A DNA stretch of 61,298 nucleotides. Origin: Clostridiales bacterium. Its GTDB lineage: Bacteria; Bacillota; Clostridia; Oscillospirales; Acutalibacteraceae. Below the pieces are notes generated by a model. That model had not been told where the DNA came from. It worked only from the letters and a program-made list of their open reading frames with translations, and made no database searches. The stretch lies in contig DXYF01000009.1 in assembly GCA_019415945.1 (NCBI GenBank), forward strand, positions 1-61,298, given 5' to 3'. The position numbers were made by a program, and so were the translations under genes. How positions within the stretch are numbered: position 1 is the stretch's first letter; each line of letters starts with the position of its first letter. This document shows positions 9,003 to 18,006 of the stretch, one piece after another.

Positions 9003-9103
9003 AAACACATACCTTTCTGATGAATATACTTATTACACTACAATTTGTTATTATATCAAATTATTCGCAAAATGTAAACTTATATTTAAATAAATTATTG
9101 TTG

Positions 9104-9132
9104 TTGCAATTAGTGCTGTTTTTTGATATAAT
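9104..9132 (+). promoter_or_regulatory. Promoter for the RING-finger gene and galU
   Basis: TTGCAA, a 17-base spacer and a perfect TATAAT lie about 30 bases upstream of the start codon at 9164. Confidence 0.7.
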
Positions 9133-9163
9133 TTAGTCTATAAAAGAATATACGGAGGAAATT

Positions 9164-10189
9164 ATGGAGTTTACTAAATACAAATGCCCCGTATGCAATG
9201 AATTTTTTAAAAGCGGTGACGACATCGTCGTGTGTCCCGAATGCGGAGCACCTCATCACAGGGATTGCTATGAAAATACGGGTCATTGCTTTTATGAGGA
9301 CAAACATTCGGACAGTTTTTCTTTTGAACAGATTTCAAGTGACAGTTCAGACAGCTCTGATGCTAAGGACAGCGAAAGCGAAAACACGGTTGTTTGTAAA
9401 AACTGCGGCTTTGAAAACGAAAAAGCCACATTTTACTGCAATAAATGCGGCTTTCCGCTGAACGAACAGGATAGAAAGCAAAACACATCTGATAACAGAC
9501 AAAACAACCCTAACCAAACCCCTTTCGGGCAGGGAATGCCACCGTTCGGTTTTGGAGGGAATTCCGTGTTCTTTGACCCTATGGCAGGCATTAACAGTGA
9601 CGAACCTATTGCTGAAAATGTTACCGCAGGGGAAATGTCAAAATTCATCGGAAAAAATACGCCTTATTTTATGCTGGTTTTTAACCGCATAAAAAAGCTC
9701 GGAGCATCAAAATTTAATTTTGCAGCGTTTTTATTTTCAGGTGTTTATTTCCTGTACAGAAAAATGGTTTTACGGGGAATAATCATCACACTGCTTATTA
9801 TCGCACTTACGGTTGCAGAAACCTTTGTTCAGCTTATGCCTGAATATCAATCACTTATTAACACAGTCGCAGAAATGCCTAACGGAGTGCAGATGTTTTA
9901 TACATTTTCTCTGTCGTCCGTACTTTCATTTGAACAGGTAGTATTTATTTATCTGCCGTACATGTTCGGGTTGTTAAAGGGCATAATTATGATAATTTGC
10001 GGTTTGACTGCAAACAGAGCGTATTACAGGCACTGCTCGAAAAAAATTAATTTCATTAAACAGAATGCAAAAAGTGTTAACATAAACAGCGAATTAGAGC
10101 ACAGCGGCGGGGTTAACCTTGCTCTTGCTGTTTGTTTTGAAGCGGCATATGTAATTATTACTTATTTACCGCTTTTTATTAACTTTTAA
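9164..10189 (+). CDS. Prokaryotic RING-finger and zinc-ribbon membrane protein
   Basis: 341 residues, ribosome-binding site GGAGGA. Residues 8-45 carry CPVC, CPEC, an HHRDC and a distal GHC in the cross-brace spacing of the prokaryotic RING finger family 1. A Ser/Asp/Glu-rich linker leads to a second four-cysteine zinc ribbon (CKNC..CNKC, about residues 70-95) and a Gln/Asn/Pro/Gly-rich spacer. The C-terminal half, from about residue 165, has a DUF2628-like domain with four or five membrane helices. Function is unknown; the family's zinc domains suggest protein binding at the membrane. It is 17 bases ahead of galU, so the two are probably coexpressed. Confidence 0.8.
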   Translation: MEFTKYKCPVCNEFFKSGDDIVVCPECGAPHHRDCYENTGHCFYEDKHSDSFSFEQISSDSSDSSDAKDSESENTVVCKNCGFENEKATFYCNKCGFPLNEQDRKQNTSDNRQNNPNQTPFGQGMPPFGFGGNSVFFDPMAGINSDEPIAENVTAGEMSKFIGKNTPYFMLVFNRIKKLGASKFNFAAFLFSGVYFLYRKMVLRGIIITLLIIALTVAETFVQLMPEYQSLINTVAEMPNGVQMFYTFSLSSVLSFEQVVFIYLPYMFGLLKGIIMIICGLTANRAYYRHCSKKINFIKQNAKSVNINSELEHSGGVNLALAVCFEAAYVIITYLPLFINF

Positions 10190-10206
10190 AAATTCGGAGG
10201 GTTAAA

Positions 10207-11079
10207 ATGAAAATAACAAAAGCGGTTATACCGGCAGCAGGTTTAGGCACGAGGGTACTGCCGGCAACAAAAAATATGCCTAAAGAGATGTTCCCTATAG
10301 TAGACAAGCCCACTATTCAATATATTGTTGAAGAGGCTGTCGCTGCGGGAATTACAGATATTCTTATAATTACCAACAGAGGCAAGGGACTTATTGAAGA
10401 CCATTTTGACGCTTCTCCCGAACTTGAGTCAATGCTTGAAAAAAGCGGTAAGCTTGATTTTCTTGAAACAGTCAGGAGTATATCAAACCTTGCAAACATA
10501 ACATTCATCAGACAAAAAGAGATGAAGGGTTTGGGACATGCCGTGCTGAAAGCAAAGTCCTTTGTCGGAAACGAGCCTTTTGCCGTTATGTACGGCGACG
10601 GAGTTATTGTGAGCAAGAAGCCGGCAATCAAGCAGCTTATGGACTGCTACGGGGAGTACGGCGAGGGTGTTGTCGGTGTTAAGCTTGTTGCTGAAGAGGA
10701 AATACACAAATACGGCAGCTTAAAGGTTGAAAAACTTCACGATAATGTATTCAAGTGTACAGACATGAAGGAAAAGCCCCAAACAAAAGACGAGGTACTT
10801 TCATTATATTCAATACTGGACAGATGTGTCCTGCCACCCCAGATTTTTGAAATTCTCGAACACACTAAGCCGGGTGCGGGCGGTGAAATTCAACTTACCG
10901 ACGCAATGAGAGAAATCGCCCTGACCAAAGGTATGACAGCAGTTGAATTTGAGGGTAAACGATATGATATGGGCAATAAATTCGGAATTTTGCAGGCACA
11001 GATCGAAGTGGGTCTAAGCCATCCCGAAACCGGCGATCAGCTCAGAAAGTATATCAAAGAAATTGCTCAGACTCTTTAA
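10207..11079 (+). CDS. galU: UTP-glucose-1-phosphate uridylyltransferase
   Basis: 290 residues, ribosome-binding site CGGAGGG. The nucleotide-binding start (VIPAAGLGTRVLPATK), YGDGV and the late GNKFGILQA segment are typical of GalU. It makes UDP-glucose from glucose-1-phosphate and UTP for cell-surface polysaccharides and glycolipids. A strong terminator follows. Confidence 0.96.
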   Translation: MKITKAVIPAAGLGTRVLPATKNMPKEMFPIVDKPTIQYIVEEAVAAGITDILIITNRGKGLIEDHFDASPELESMLEKSGKLDFLETVRSISNLANITFIRQKEMKGLGHAVLKAKSFVGNEPFAVMYGDGVIVSKKPAIKQLMDCYGEYGEGVVGVKLVAEEEIHKYGSLKVEKLHDNVFKCTDMKEKPQTKDEVLSLYSILDRCVLPPQIFEILEHTKPGAGGEIQLTDAMREIALTKGMTAVEFEGKRYDMGNKFGILQAQIEVGLSHPETGDQLRKYIKEIAQTL

Positions 11080-11103
11080 TTAATTATTTTGCAGTTTATG
11101 TTG

Positions 11104-11138
11104 CACCGAAAAAACTTTAACAGTTTTTTCGGTGTTTT
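11104..11138 (+). terminator. Terminator of galU
   Basis: A perfect 13-bp stem (11104-11116 with 11122-11134) with a 5-base loop is followed by TTTTGTTT. Confidence 0.92.
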
Positions 11139-11227
11139 GTTTATAAATTAAGAGCATTTTTCTTGTTAATCTTAAATTTAAAAGTAACAAAGCAAAAATT
11201 GAGCTATAAATAATTTTGCAGTTTATA

Positions 11228-11256
11228 TTGATTTTGTTTAATCAAAGTGATAAAAT
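11228..11256 (+). promoter_or_regulatory. Promoter of the marR-family gene
   Basis: TTGATT, a 17-base spacer and TAAAAT. The -10 element overlaps the left end of the 40-bp palindrome at 11252-11291, so a bound repressor would block the start of transcription. Confidence 0.75.
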
Positions 11257-11291
11257 AAATCGCAAGCGATACATCGCTTGCGATTTATTTT
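11252..11291 (+). promoter_or_regulatory. 40-bp perfect palindrome, candidate MarR operator
   Basis: Two 19-base arms are exact reverse complements around the dinucleotide AC. Each arm also contains a shorter internal palindrome (ATCGCAAGCGAT and ATCGCTTGCGAT). It covers the expected transcription start and ends 17 bases before the MarR start codon. Autorepression is the simplest reading. Confidence 0.75.
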
Positions 11292-11308
11292 GAAGGGCAG
11301 AAAATATT

Positions 11309-11773
11309 ATGAAACCTATACCATACAGAACGGCACTTCATATTGTAAAACTCGGAAATGCAGTAACATGGATGAGAAATGAAAGAATGAAGAAAATAGA
11401 TATAACTTCAAGTCAGTCAGAGGTAATTCGTTATATATTAAAGCACAAAAACGAAAATATTACCGCGTGTGATCTAATGAAGCATCTTTCCCTTTCTCAA
11501 TCAACTATTGCCGGTATTATCAAAAGACTTGAGGCAAAGTCACTGGTTGTCAGAAAAAAATCCGAAAAAGATACACGCAAAATCATCATTATTCCGACAG
11601 AACAAGGTTTAAAACTCGATGATTATTTAAAAGAAACCGCACGGCAAACAGAAGATGTTCTTTTAAAAGGAATGACGGATGACGAACAGCGGGAGTTTAA
11701 CCGACTGCTTGAAATTGCACTAAGCAATGTAAAAGGATTTAAAAATTCTTCTGCTGCCACACCTGACGAATAA
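11309..11773 (+). CDS. MarR-family transcriptional regulator
   Basis: 154 residues with a winged helix-turn-helix: the recognition region is LSLSQSTIAGIIKRLEAKSLV (given in parts: LSLSQSTIAGIIK then RLEAKSLV, about residues 60-82), followed by the wing RKKSEKDTRK. MarR proteins are dimeric and usually repress nearby efflux or stress genes in response to small ligands. No partner gene lies downstream on this strand, so apart from autoregulation its targets are not visible here. A possible distant site precedes the ABC exporter near 42307-42321. Confidence 0.88.
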   Translation: MKPIPYRTALHIVKLGNAVTWMRNERMKKIDITSSQSEVIRYILKHKNENITACDLMKHLSLSQSTIAGIIKRLEAKSLVVRKKSEKDTRKIIIIPTEQGLKLDDYLKETARQTEDVLLKGMTDDEQREFNRLLEIALSNVKGFKNSSAATPDE

Positions 11774-11825
11774 AAACCGTAAACATATATTTAATTTATC
11801 TCTGTACTTATAACGCGACCTCAAG

Positions 11826-11909
11826 TTATAGTTTTAAACCAACAGTAACAAGTCCGTTTATCACAACGGCATATATAATTTCAGGTAAATTATTATTTGA
11901 ATTATTCAT
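11826..11909 (-). CDS. Possible 27-residue hydrophobic peptide overlapping hisK
   Basis: An ATG at 11909 overlaps the hisK stop in the string ATGAATAA and opens a 27-codon frame ending at TAA 11826-11828. The peptide has an Asn-rich start followed by PEIIYAVVINGLVTVGLKL, which could span a membrane. It has no ribosome-binding site and would depend on reinitiation after hisK. It may be a small membrane peptide, a gene remnant or chance. Confidence 0.25.
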   Translation of the reverse strand: MNNSNNNLPEIIYAVVINGLVTVGLKL

Positions 11910-12726
11910 CTATGGGTATTAAAATCGGCTGGTGATTTTCATAAATAGTATAGTGCGTAAAACCTGCGTTTTTGGCAACCTCTATTCCCTGTTTTATGCC
12001 TTTTCCGACAAAATCAACACAGTGCGAGTCCGTACCCACGGTTATGTATTGTCCGCCGAGTTCTTTGAACCGAGCAACCAATTTTTGATCCGGCAATGTC
12101 GATTTTAAGTCTTTGAACAAACCCGAAACATTAATTTCCAACGCTTTATTATTCTTAATCAGAATTTTAAATATATTGTCAATTTGATTTTGAAACGGCG
12201 AAAGGTCAGGGATTTTACCTGTTTTTGTCTTGATATAACGAAGCGGATATGTAAGATGAGCAAGGCTGTCAAAATGCTCAAAGCCTGCTGTTTCTGCAAG
12301 TTCATCAAAGTACAGTTTCAAAATTTCATCAACACTGATGCATGAATAATCGATAAAATAGAAATCTTTCATACCTCTTAAATTATGCACCGATGCAAGC
12401 GTAAAATCGCTTGCTCCGTAGGCTAATGCCCTTTTTGTAAGCTCCATATCGTGCATAGGTTCTCCGAGCTCAATTCCGCAAAGAACCTTCAATTTTCCCG
12501 CATATTTTTTTTTTGCGGCAAATGTGTCTGAAATTGATTTCGGGATAAGCTCGTCAAAGCTTCCGTATTCACACTTTGTCCCCTCACCTATCATCGGTGC
12601 CTCACAATGGTCTGTAATTGCAACAGCGTATAAACCGCCTTTTATTGCACTTTCACACATTTCATCCACTGAGTTTTGTGCGTCAAAAGAATTATCGGAA
12701 TGCATATGTAAGTCACATAATTTCAT
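11902..12726 (-). CDS. hisK: PHP-domain histidinol-phosphatase (HisK type)
   Basis: 274 residues from the ATG at 12726, preceded by GGGAGGT; the frame extends further upstream without a second site. Metal-binding PHP motifs are visible: DLHMHSDNS at the start, AITDHCEAP, ASVHNLRG and the final GTDSHC. HisK-type enzymes convert histidinol phosphate to histidinol in histidine synthesis. No other his gene is in the window, so a different phosphomonoesterase role is possible. Confidence 0.8.
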   Translation of the reverse strand: MKLCDLHMHSDNSFDAQNSVDEMCESAIKGGLYAVAITDHCEAPMIGEGTKCEYGSFDELIPKSISDTFAAKKKYAGKLKVLCGIELGEPMHDMELTKRALAYGASDFTLASVHNLRGMKDFYFIDYSCISVDEILKLYFDELAETAGFEHFDSLAHLTYPLRYIKTKTGKIPDLSPFQNQIDNIFKILIKNNKALEINVSGLFKDLKSTLPDQKLVARFKELGGQYITVGTDSHCVDFVGKGIKQGIEVAKNAGFTHYTIYENHQPILIPIDE

Positions 12727-12785
12727 AAGCTTGATACCTCCCAAAAAAATAATATCATAACAATTAAATTTATGCAATATTAGCC

Positions 12786-12814
12786 TTTACTTTAGTAAAA
12801 AATGAGTATATAAT
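12786..12814 (+). promoter_or_regulatory. Promoter of the ACT/DUF711 operon
   Basis: TTTACT, a 17-base spacer and a perfect TATAAT, with a 5' leader of about 85 bases before the ACT gene. Confidence 0.65.
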
Positions 12815-12906
12815 AAACGACAATGATACAATATATATTTTTATAAAGCTTTTTGCGGAATATTGCAAGTTTTAATCTTTGTTCCTGCAAAAAACAGGAG
12901 GTTTTT

Positions 12907-13176
12907 ATGAAAGCAATCATTACAGTTATCGGAAAAGACGCAGTCGGAATTTTGGCAAAGGTTTCTGACGCTTGTGCAAAGGCAGATGTTAATATTGTTG
13001 AGGTTACGCAAAGCGTGCTTCAGGATATGTTTGCAATGGTTATGCTTGTAGAAATTGACAAGTCAAACATCGGTTTTGAACAGCTGAAAGAAAATCTTGA
13101 AAAAGTCGGCGAGGCAAGCGGTACAAAGATCCATGTTATGCATGAGGACATATTCAACAGCATGCATAAGATATAA
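12907..13176 (+). CDS. ACT-domain protein (UPF0237)
   Basis: 89 residues from the ATG at 12907 with AGGAGG upstream; almost the whole protein is one ACT domain (ITVIGKDAVGILAKVSD, then EVTQSVLQDMFAM). ACT domains bind amino acids or other small ligands and regulate partner enzymes. This gene is commonly paired with the DUF711 gene that follows 29 bases later, which suggests one functional unit. The ligand is unknown. Confidence 0.9.
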   Translation: MKAIITVIGKDAVGILAKVSDACAKADVNIVEVTQSVLQDMFAMVMLVEIDKSNIGFEQLKENLEKVGEASGTKIHVMHEDIFNSMHKI

Positions 13177-13205
13177 TCAAAGGGCTGAAAGGATAGAACA
13201 CTACT

Positions 13206-14567
13206 ATGTTAGAAACCAAGGACATACTTGAAACGATAAATATGATAGACAACGAAAACCTTGATGTAAGAACAATTACTATGGGTATTTCACTGCTCGA
13301 CTGTATTGACGATGATATCGACAAGGCTTGCACTAAGGTATACGACAAAATATGCCGTTGTGCAAAGGATCTCGTTAAGACGGGCGAGGATATTCAAAGC
13401 GAGTACGGTATTCCGATTATTCACAAGAGAATTTCCGTTACTCCTATCGGCATGGTTGCGGCTCCGTGCCAAAGCAAAAAGGTTGTAAAATTTGCTTATG
13501 CTCTCGACAAAGCGGCAAAGGAACTGGGTGTAAACTTTGTCGGCGGATATTCGGCTCTTGTTCAAAAGGGTTTTGCAAGCGGCGACTATGCTCTTATTGA
13601 GAGCATACCACAGGCATTAAGCGAAACTGATTTTGTATGCTCATCGGTAAATATCGGTTCTACCAAAGCGGGAATCAATATGGACGCCGTAAAAATGATG
13701 GGCAAAATCGTTAAGCAGACCGCAGAAATTACAGCTGACAGAAACTGCATTGGTGCTGCAAAGCTTGTTGTATTTTGCAATGCACCCGAAGACAATCCGT
13801 TTATGGCAGGTGCCTTTCACGGTGTAGGAGAAGCTGATACGGTTATAAATGTAGGCGTTTCGGGTCCCGGCGTTGTGCGAGCAGCTCTTGCAAAAGACGG
13901 CAAAGGCAAGGATATCACTGAAATTGCGGATATGGTTAAGAAAACTGCCTTTAAAATCACCCGCATGGGTCAGCTTGTTGCACAGGAAGCAAGCAAGCGC
14001 CTCTGCGTACCGTTTGGTATTGTAGACCTATCACTTGCACCTACTCCCGCAGTAGGCGACAGTGTTGCATATATTCTTGAGGAAATGGGACTTGAGGTTT
14101 GCGGATGTCACGGAACAACTGCAGCTCTCGCTTTGCTTAACGACGCAGTTAAAAAAGGCGGCGTTATGGCTTCCTCTCATGTCGGAGGCTTGAGCGGTGC
14201 ATTTATTCCTGTTACAGAAGACGCAGGTATGATAAATGCTGCACAAACGGGCTATCTTGATATTACAAAACTTGAATCAATGACAGCCGTATGCTCTGTA
14301 GGTCTTGACATGATTGTTGTGCCCGGAGATATTACTCCGGAGGTTATTTCGGCAATCATTGCCGACGAAGCGGCTATAGGTATGGTAAACACCAAAACCA
14401 CTGCCGTAAGACTGATTCCGGCCATCGGAAAGAAAGCTGGTGACGAACTTAATTTCGGCGGACTTCTCGGCAGGGGTCCGGTAATGCCTGTGAGAAACGG
14501 CTCTCCTGAAATCTTTATTCACAGGGGCGGAAGGATTCCTTCTCCTTTACAGGCTCTTAAAAACTAA
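13206..14567 (+). CDS. DUF711/UPF0210 (PFL) family protein
   Basis: 453 residues, full length for the family. Glycine-rich conserved blocks (NFVGGYSALVQKG, GVSGPGVV, DLSLAPTPAVGDSVA) are present. The family is widespread in anaerobes and almost always adjoins a UPF0237 ACT gene, as here. Biochemical function is not established; a structural resemblance to glycyl-radical enzymes is only a family name (PFL), and I see no convincing glycyl-radical motif. Confidence 0.88.
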   Translation: MLETKDILETINMIDNENLDVRTITMGISLLDCIDDDIDKACTKVYDKICRCAKDLVKTGEDIQSEYGIPIIHKRISVTPIGMVAAPCQSKKVVKFAYALDKAAKELGVNFVGGYSALVQKGFASGDYALIESIPQALSETDFVCSSVNIGSTKAGINMDAVKMMGKIVKQTAEITADRNCIGAAKLVVFCNAPEDNPFMAGAFHGVGEADTVINVGVSGPGVVRAALAKDGKGKDITEIADMVKKTAFKITRMGQLVAQEASKRLCVPFGIVDLSLAPTPAVGDSVAYILEEMGLEVCGCHGTTAALALLNDAVKKGGVMASSHVGGLSGAFIPVTEDAGMINAAQTGYLDITKLESMTAVCSVGLDMIVVPGDITPEVISAIIADEAAIGMVNTKTTAVRLIPAIGKKAGDELNFGGLLGRGPVMPVRNGSPEIFIHRGGRIPSPLQALKN

Positions 14568-14624
14568 ATTTGCTGAATGTTCGAACGCGGTATGCGTTTT
14601 AATTAAAGCTCAGCAAATTCAGCA
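14567..14624 (+). promoter_or_regulatory. Hairpin with alternative pairings before the V-ATPase operon
   Basis: The 5' arm AATTTGCTGA (14567-14576) pairs with TCAGCAAATT (14610-14619), while the shifted arm TGCTGAAT (14571-14578) pairs with the adjoining ATTCAGCA (14617-14624). A small AACGC/GCGTT hairpin sits inside. The ribosome-binding site of the first V-ATPase gene starts 5 bases later. It could be a weak terminator for DUF711 or an attenuator. Confidence 0.45.
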
Positions 14625-14642
14625 TTTTGGAGGTGTTGCTAT

Positions 14643-14951
14643 TTGGAAAATATGATTAAAAAAATTGTTGATGCCGACAATGAAGCAAAAGCTATGGAGC
14701 AAAATGTTCTTAAAGAAAAGGAAATGCTTACCAAACAGATTAATGAGGAAACTCAAAAAATTTATGATGAGTATATGAGCAAAGCCTTAGAAACAATTAA
14801 GAACAATGACTCTGTTGAAGAAAAAAAGGCCGATAAGCTTTGGGAAGAAATTAAAGGCAGGCAAAATTCTGCCCATATCAAGCTTCAGTCCGATTTTGAG
14901 CTTAATTGCGACAAGTGGGTTGACTCAATAGTTGAACGCACGCTAAATTAA
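14643..14951 (+). CDS. V-type ATPase stator subunit (G/H-like)
   Basis: 102 residues, TTG start at 14643 placed 7 bases after GGAGGTG; the next ATG is too far from that site. The protein is almost entirely charged alpha-helix (Glu/Lys/Ala/Gln-rich) and so is likely a coiled coil. Its position at the head of the operon matches ntpF of Enterococcus hirae, whose product pairs with subunit E to form the peripheral stalk. Confidence 0.75.
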   Translation: MENMIKKIVDADNEAKAMEQNVLKEKEMLTKQINEETQKIYDEYMSKALETIKNNDSVEEKKADKLWEEIKGRQNSAHIKLQSDFELNCDKWVDSIVERTLN

Positions 14952-14986
14952 CAATTTTAATTAATTTTTAGGAGGTGTGTGCAATT

Positions 14987-16021
14987 ATGCCAAACACTTC
15001 TTTTGCCGTATTGACAAAAGCAAGGGCAAAATTCGGCAAACGGCTTACCGAAAAGGACTACAGTAATCTTTTGGCTTGTCAAAGTGTTACGGAAGTTATG
15101 TCGTATCTTAAATCATATACGCATTATTCCGCGTCACTTCGCGACATAAACGAAAGAGATGTTCACAGAGGAATACTGGAGGCACTGCTCAGGCAAAACC
15201 TTTTCTATGAATTTGATTCACTGTGCAGATACGACTCAAGCGTAAGCGTCGGATTTTCCCGATATGTTATAGAAACGGTTGAGGTTGAACAGATAATACG
15301 GTTTCTCGTTCTTTTAAATTCAAACTCTACCGAAAAGTTTATTTATCAATTTCCCTCCTACTTTTCGAAGCACACGGACATTGATATAAACGAACTTGCA
15401 AATGCAAAGGATTATGAAGAATTTCTTAAAGCCCTGACAAAGTCGCCCTACTATGATATTCTGAAGAATTTCTCTGCGGACGAAAACGGGTGTCTTCATA
15501 TTTCCGAAATTGAAAACAAGCTTTATGATTTTGTGTTTTCAAATATGCTTGAAACTATTAACAAAAAAACAAAAGGCAGAGAAAAACATGATCTTCTCTC
15601 GTTTTTCTATACCATAAATGATTATAATATTTTCTCAAGGATTTTAAGACTGAAAAAATACTATAATCTTTCCCCCGAAGCAATCAAATCCAACCTTTTG
15701 CTTAATTACTGCGATATAAGTCCGAAGGCTGTTGATATGATGTGCAGGGCGGAATCCTCGGCTGAAGTTTTCTCGGTAATGCAGTCAACACACAATGGTA
15801 AGCTTATTGACAAAATAGGCTATGTTTACGCGAGCGATATCAGTCCGAGAGTAAAATACAGACTTGCAAGAAAAAATATGCATTTTTCAAACAATCCGTC
15901 TGTAGTTATGATGTCTTATATGTTTGTTACCGAAACAGAGCTGATGAATGTTGTAAGCCTTATTGAGGGAATAAGATATAAGCTTGATACTAAACTAATA
16001 CAGTCATTGCTTATCTACTGA
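14987..16021 (+). CDS. ntpC: V-type ATPase subunit C (d-type central stalk cap)
   Basis: 344 residues from the ATG at 14987, preceded by GGAGGTG. All-helical V-ATPase subunit C/d protein, which sits on top of the membrane rotor and connects it to the D-F axle. In this operon it precedes subunit I rather than following E as in Enterococcus hirae. Confidence 0.87.
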   Translation: MPNTSFAVLTKARAKFGKRLTEKDYSNLLACQSVTEVMSYLKSYTHYSASLRDINERDVHRGILEALLRQNLFYEFDSLCRYDSSVSVGFSRYVIETVEVEQIIRFLVLLNSNSTEKFIYQFPSYFSKHTDIDINELANAKDYEEFLKALTKSPYYDILKNFSADENGCLHISEIENKLYDFVFSNMLETINKKTKGREKHDLLSFFYTINDYNIFSRILRLKKYYNLSPEAIKSNLLLNYCDISPKAVDMMCRAESSAEVFSVMQSTHNGKLIDKIGYVYASDISPRVKYRLARKNMHFSNNPSVVMMSYMFVTETELMNVVSLIEGIRYKLDTKLIQSLLIY

Positions 16022-16055
16022 TTAAGCCTGACTCCTAAAAAGAGGTGATTTTAAC

Positions 16056-17987
16056 TTGGCTGTATCATCCATGCAAGCCGTAAGCATTATCGGTATGATA
16101 AAGGATATTGATGATGTTATATCGGTTCTCGGCGAATCGGGGGTATTTCATCCGGATGATGTTTCGTCATTCTACAGTAACACAAAGGATTTTTCGCATC
16201 TTCAGACAAAAAACATTTATGCGGAACCGCTTACTAACCTCAAGGCATCTTTGGGGCTGACTAAACGAAATTTCAATTTTGTTGATGTAAGCGAATTTAA
16301 TCCGAGTTTTGAGGAAATGAAGATTTTTTCGAGCAAAACCTCAGAAGAAATAGACGCCCTTGTTGATGACAAAGAATTCATTGCCGAACAGCTTATTGAA
16401 GCAAAAGAAAATCTTGTTGACACAACCCATTTCATAGGTTTGGGCGTTGAAACCGAAAAGCTCCTGACGCTTAAATATCTTAAAGCTCACTTCGGAAGAC
16501 TGCCGAAAGAAAGCTACGAAAAGCTTGCTGCTTACAAAAACAATCCCTATGTAGATTTTACCGTTACAAGTGAGGATAAGTCGTATTATTGGGGTGTTTA
16601 TTTCACGCTTATTGATGACAGTTCCGAGGTAGATCGGATTTTTTCGGGACTTTACTTTGAACAGTGCGATGTATTGGGAGTAAGCGACACGCCGAGAGTC
16701 CATCTTAAAAAGCTTGAAGAGCTTATACCTAAGCTTGAAGCAAAGCTTAAGGACGCACAAAAAAGACTTGATACCTACCTTGATATGCACAGAGAGCGTA
16801 TAACAAGGTATCTTTCAAAGCTTGAAGAGCTGTATCTTTACGGCAAAATCAGAACAAAGGCTCTTCAATACAACCAAAGCTTTATTATTGTAGGATGGGT
16901 GCCGTCGGAATTTGCGAAACCTTTAAAACGCAGGTTAAAGAAAATAGGCAGCGTAAGTCTTGATTTTACGGACGCAAAAAAGGAAATTTCAAAATCGCCG
17001 CCTGTAAAACTTAAAAACTGCTTTTTGGCAAAGCCGTTTGAGTTTTACACAGAGATGTACGGTGTTCCGAAATACAACGAAATTGACCCGTCGCTGTTTA
17101 TCGCAATAACCTATATAATAATTTTCGGCATTATGTTTGCCGATCTCGGACAGGGTCTTTGTTTATCCGTAATCGGCATTTTGATGTGGAAACTCAAGAA
17201 AATGAAAATCGGAAAAATTTTGTTCCCCTGCGGAATTTCATCGGCTGTATTCGGACTTTTGTTCGGCAGTGTTTTCGGTTTTGAACATGTGCTCGACCCG
17301 ATGTACAAGGCACTGTTCGGTCTTGAAGAAAAACCGATTGAGGTTATGTCTTCCGATTCGATTATTCTGATTCTTCTGTCAGCAGTGGGAATCGGCGTTC
17401 TGCTTGTAATCGTTGCTATGGGACTTAATATCTATAGCTCGTGCAAACAGCGTGACTTGGGAAAAGCTCTTTTTGATTCGAGCGGCGTTGCGGGAATGAT
17501 TTTCTACGCATCGGTTATATTCGGAATCACGGGACAGCTTTTTCTCGGCTGGAGCGTATTCTCACTCCCCTATATATTGGGTTTGATAGTTCTGCCCTAT
17601 TTGCTGATTTTCTTCTCAGAACCCCTTTCAAATCTTATTGCCGGCGAAAAAGACTGGCAGCCCGAAAGCTGGGGCGGATATATTATGGAACATCTTATCG
17701 AGTCAATCGAATTTTTGCTTGAATATGTAACAAACACGGTAAGCTTTTTAAGAGTCGGTGCTTTTGTTCTTGTTCATGCAGGAATGATGATGGTAGTATT
17801 TGTTCTTGCCGAAACAGCAGGTGCAATAGCATATTGGCCGATAGTTGTTTTAGGAAATGTTTTTGTCATGGTTCTTGAGGCACTGCTCGTTTCAATCCAG
17901 GTGCTTCGTCTTGAATATTACGAAATGTTCAGCCGCTTCTACTCAGGTGAAGGCAGACCTTATGAACCGGTAAAATTAAATCTTTAA
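16056..17987 (+). CDS. ntpI: V-type ATPase membrane subunit I (a-type)
   Basis: 643 residues, TTG start at 16056 with AGAGGTG 8 bases upstream. The N-terminal ~330 residues are soluble with two long coiled-coil stretches (about 95-120 and 225-270); the C-terminal half has seven or eight membrane helices beginning near YIIIFGIMFADLGQG. The segment LLEYVTNTVSFLRVGAFVL holds the conserved membrane arginine that faces the rotor carboxylates. It provides the ion path of the motor. Confidence 0.93.
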   Translation: MAVSSMQAVSIIGMIKDIDDVISVLGESGVFHPDDVSSFYSNTKDFSHLQTKNIYAEPLTNLKASLGLTKRNFNFVDVSEFNPSFEEMKIFSSKTSEEIDALVDDKEFIAEQLIEAKENLVDTTHFIGLGVETEKLLTLKYLKAHFGRLPKESYEKLAAYKNNPYVDFTVTSEDKSYYWGVYFTLIDDSSEVDRIFSGLYFEQCDVLGVSDTPRVHLKKLEELIPKLEAKLKDAQKRLDTYLDMHRERITRYLSKLEELYLYGKIRTKALQYNQSFIIVGWVPSEFAKPLKRRLKKIGSVSLDFTDAKKEISKSPPVKLKNCFLAKPFEFYTEMYGVPKYNEIDPSLFIAITYIIIFGIMFADLGQGLCLSVIGILMWKLKKMKIGKILFPCGISSAVFGLLFGSVFGFEHVLDPMYKALFGLEEKPIEVMSSDSIILILLSAVGIGVLLVIVAMGLNIYSSCKQRDLGKALFDSSGVAGMIFYASVIFGITGQLFLGWSVFSLPYILGLIVLPYLLIFFSEPLSNLIAGEKDWQPESWGGYIMEHLIESIEFLLEYVTNTVSFLRVGAFVLVHAGMMMVVFVLAETAGAIAYWPIVVLGNVFVMVLEALLVSIQVLRLEYYEMFSRFYSGEGRPYEPVKLNL

Positions 17988-18006
17988 TATTTTTGGAGGT
18001 ATTCTT

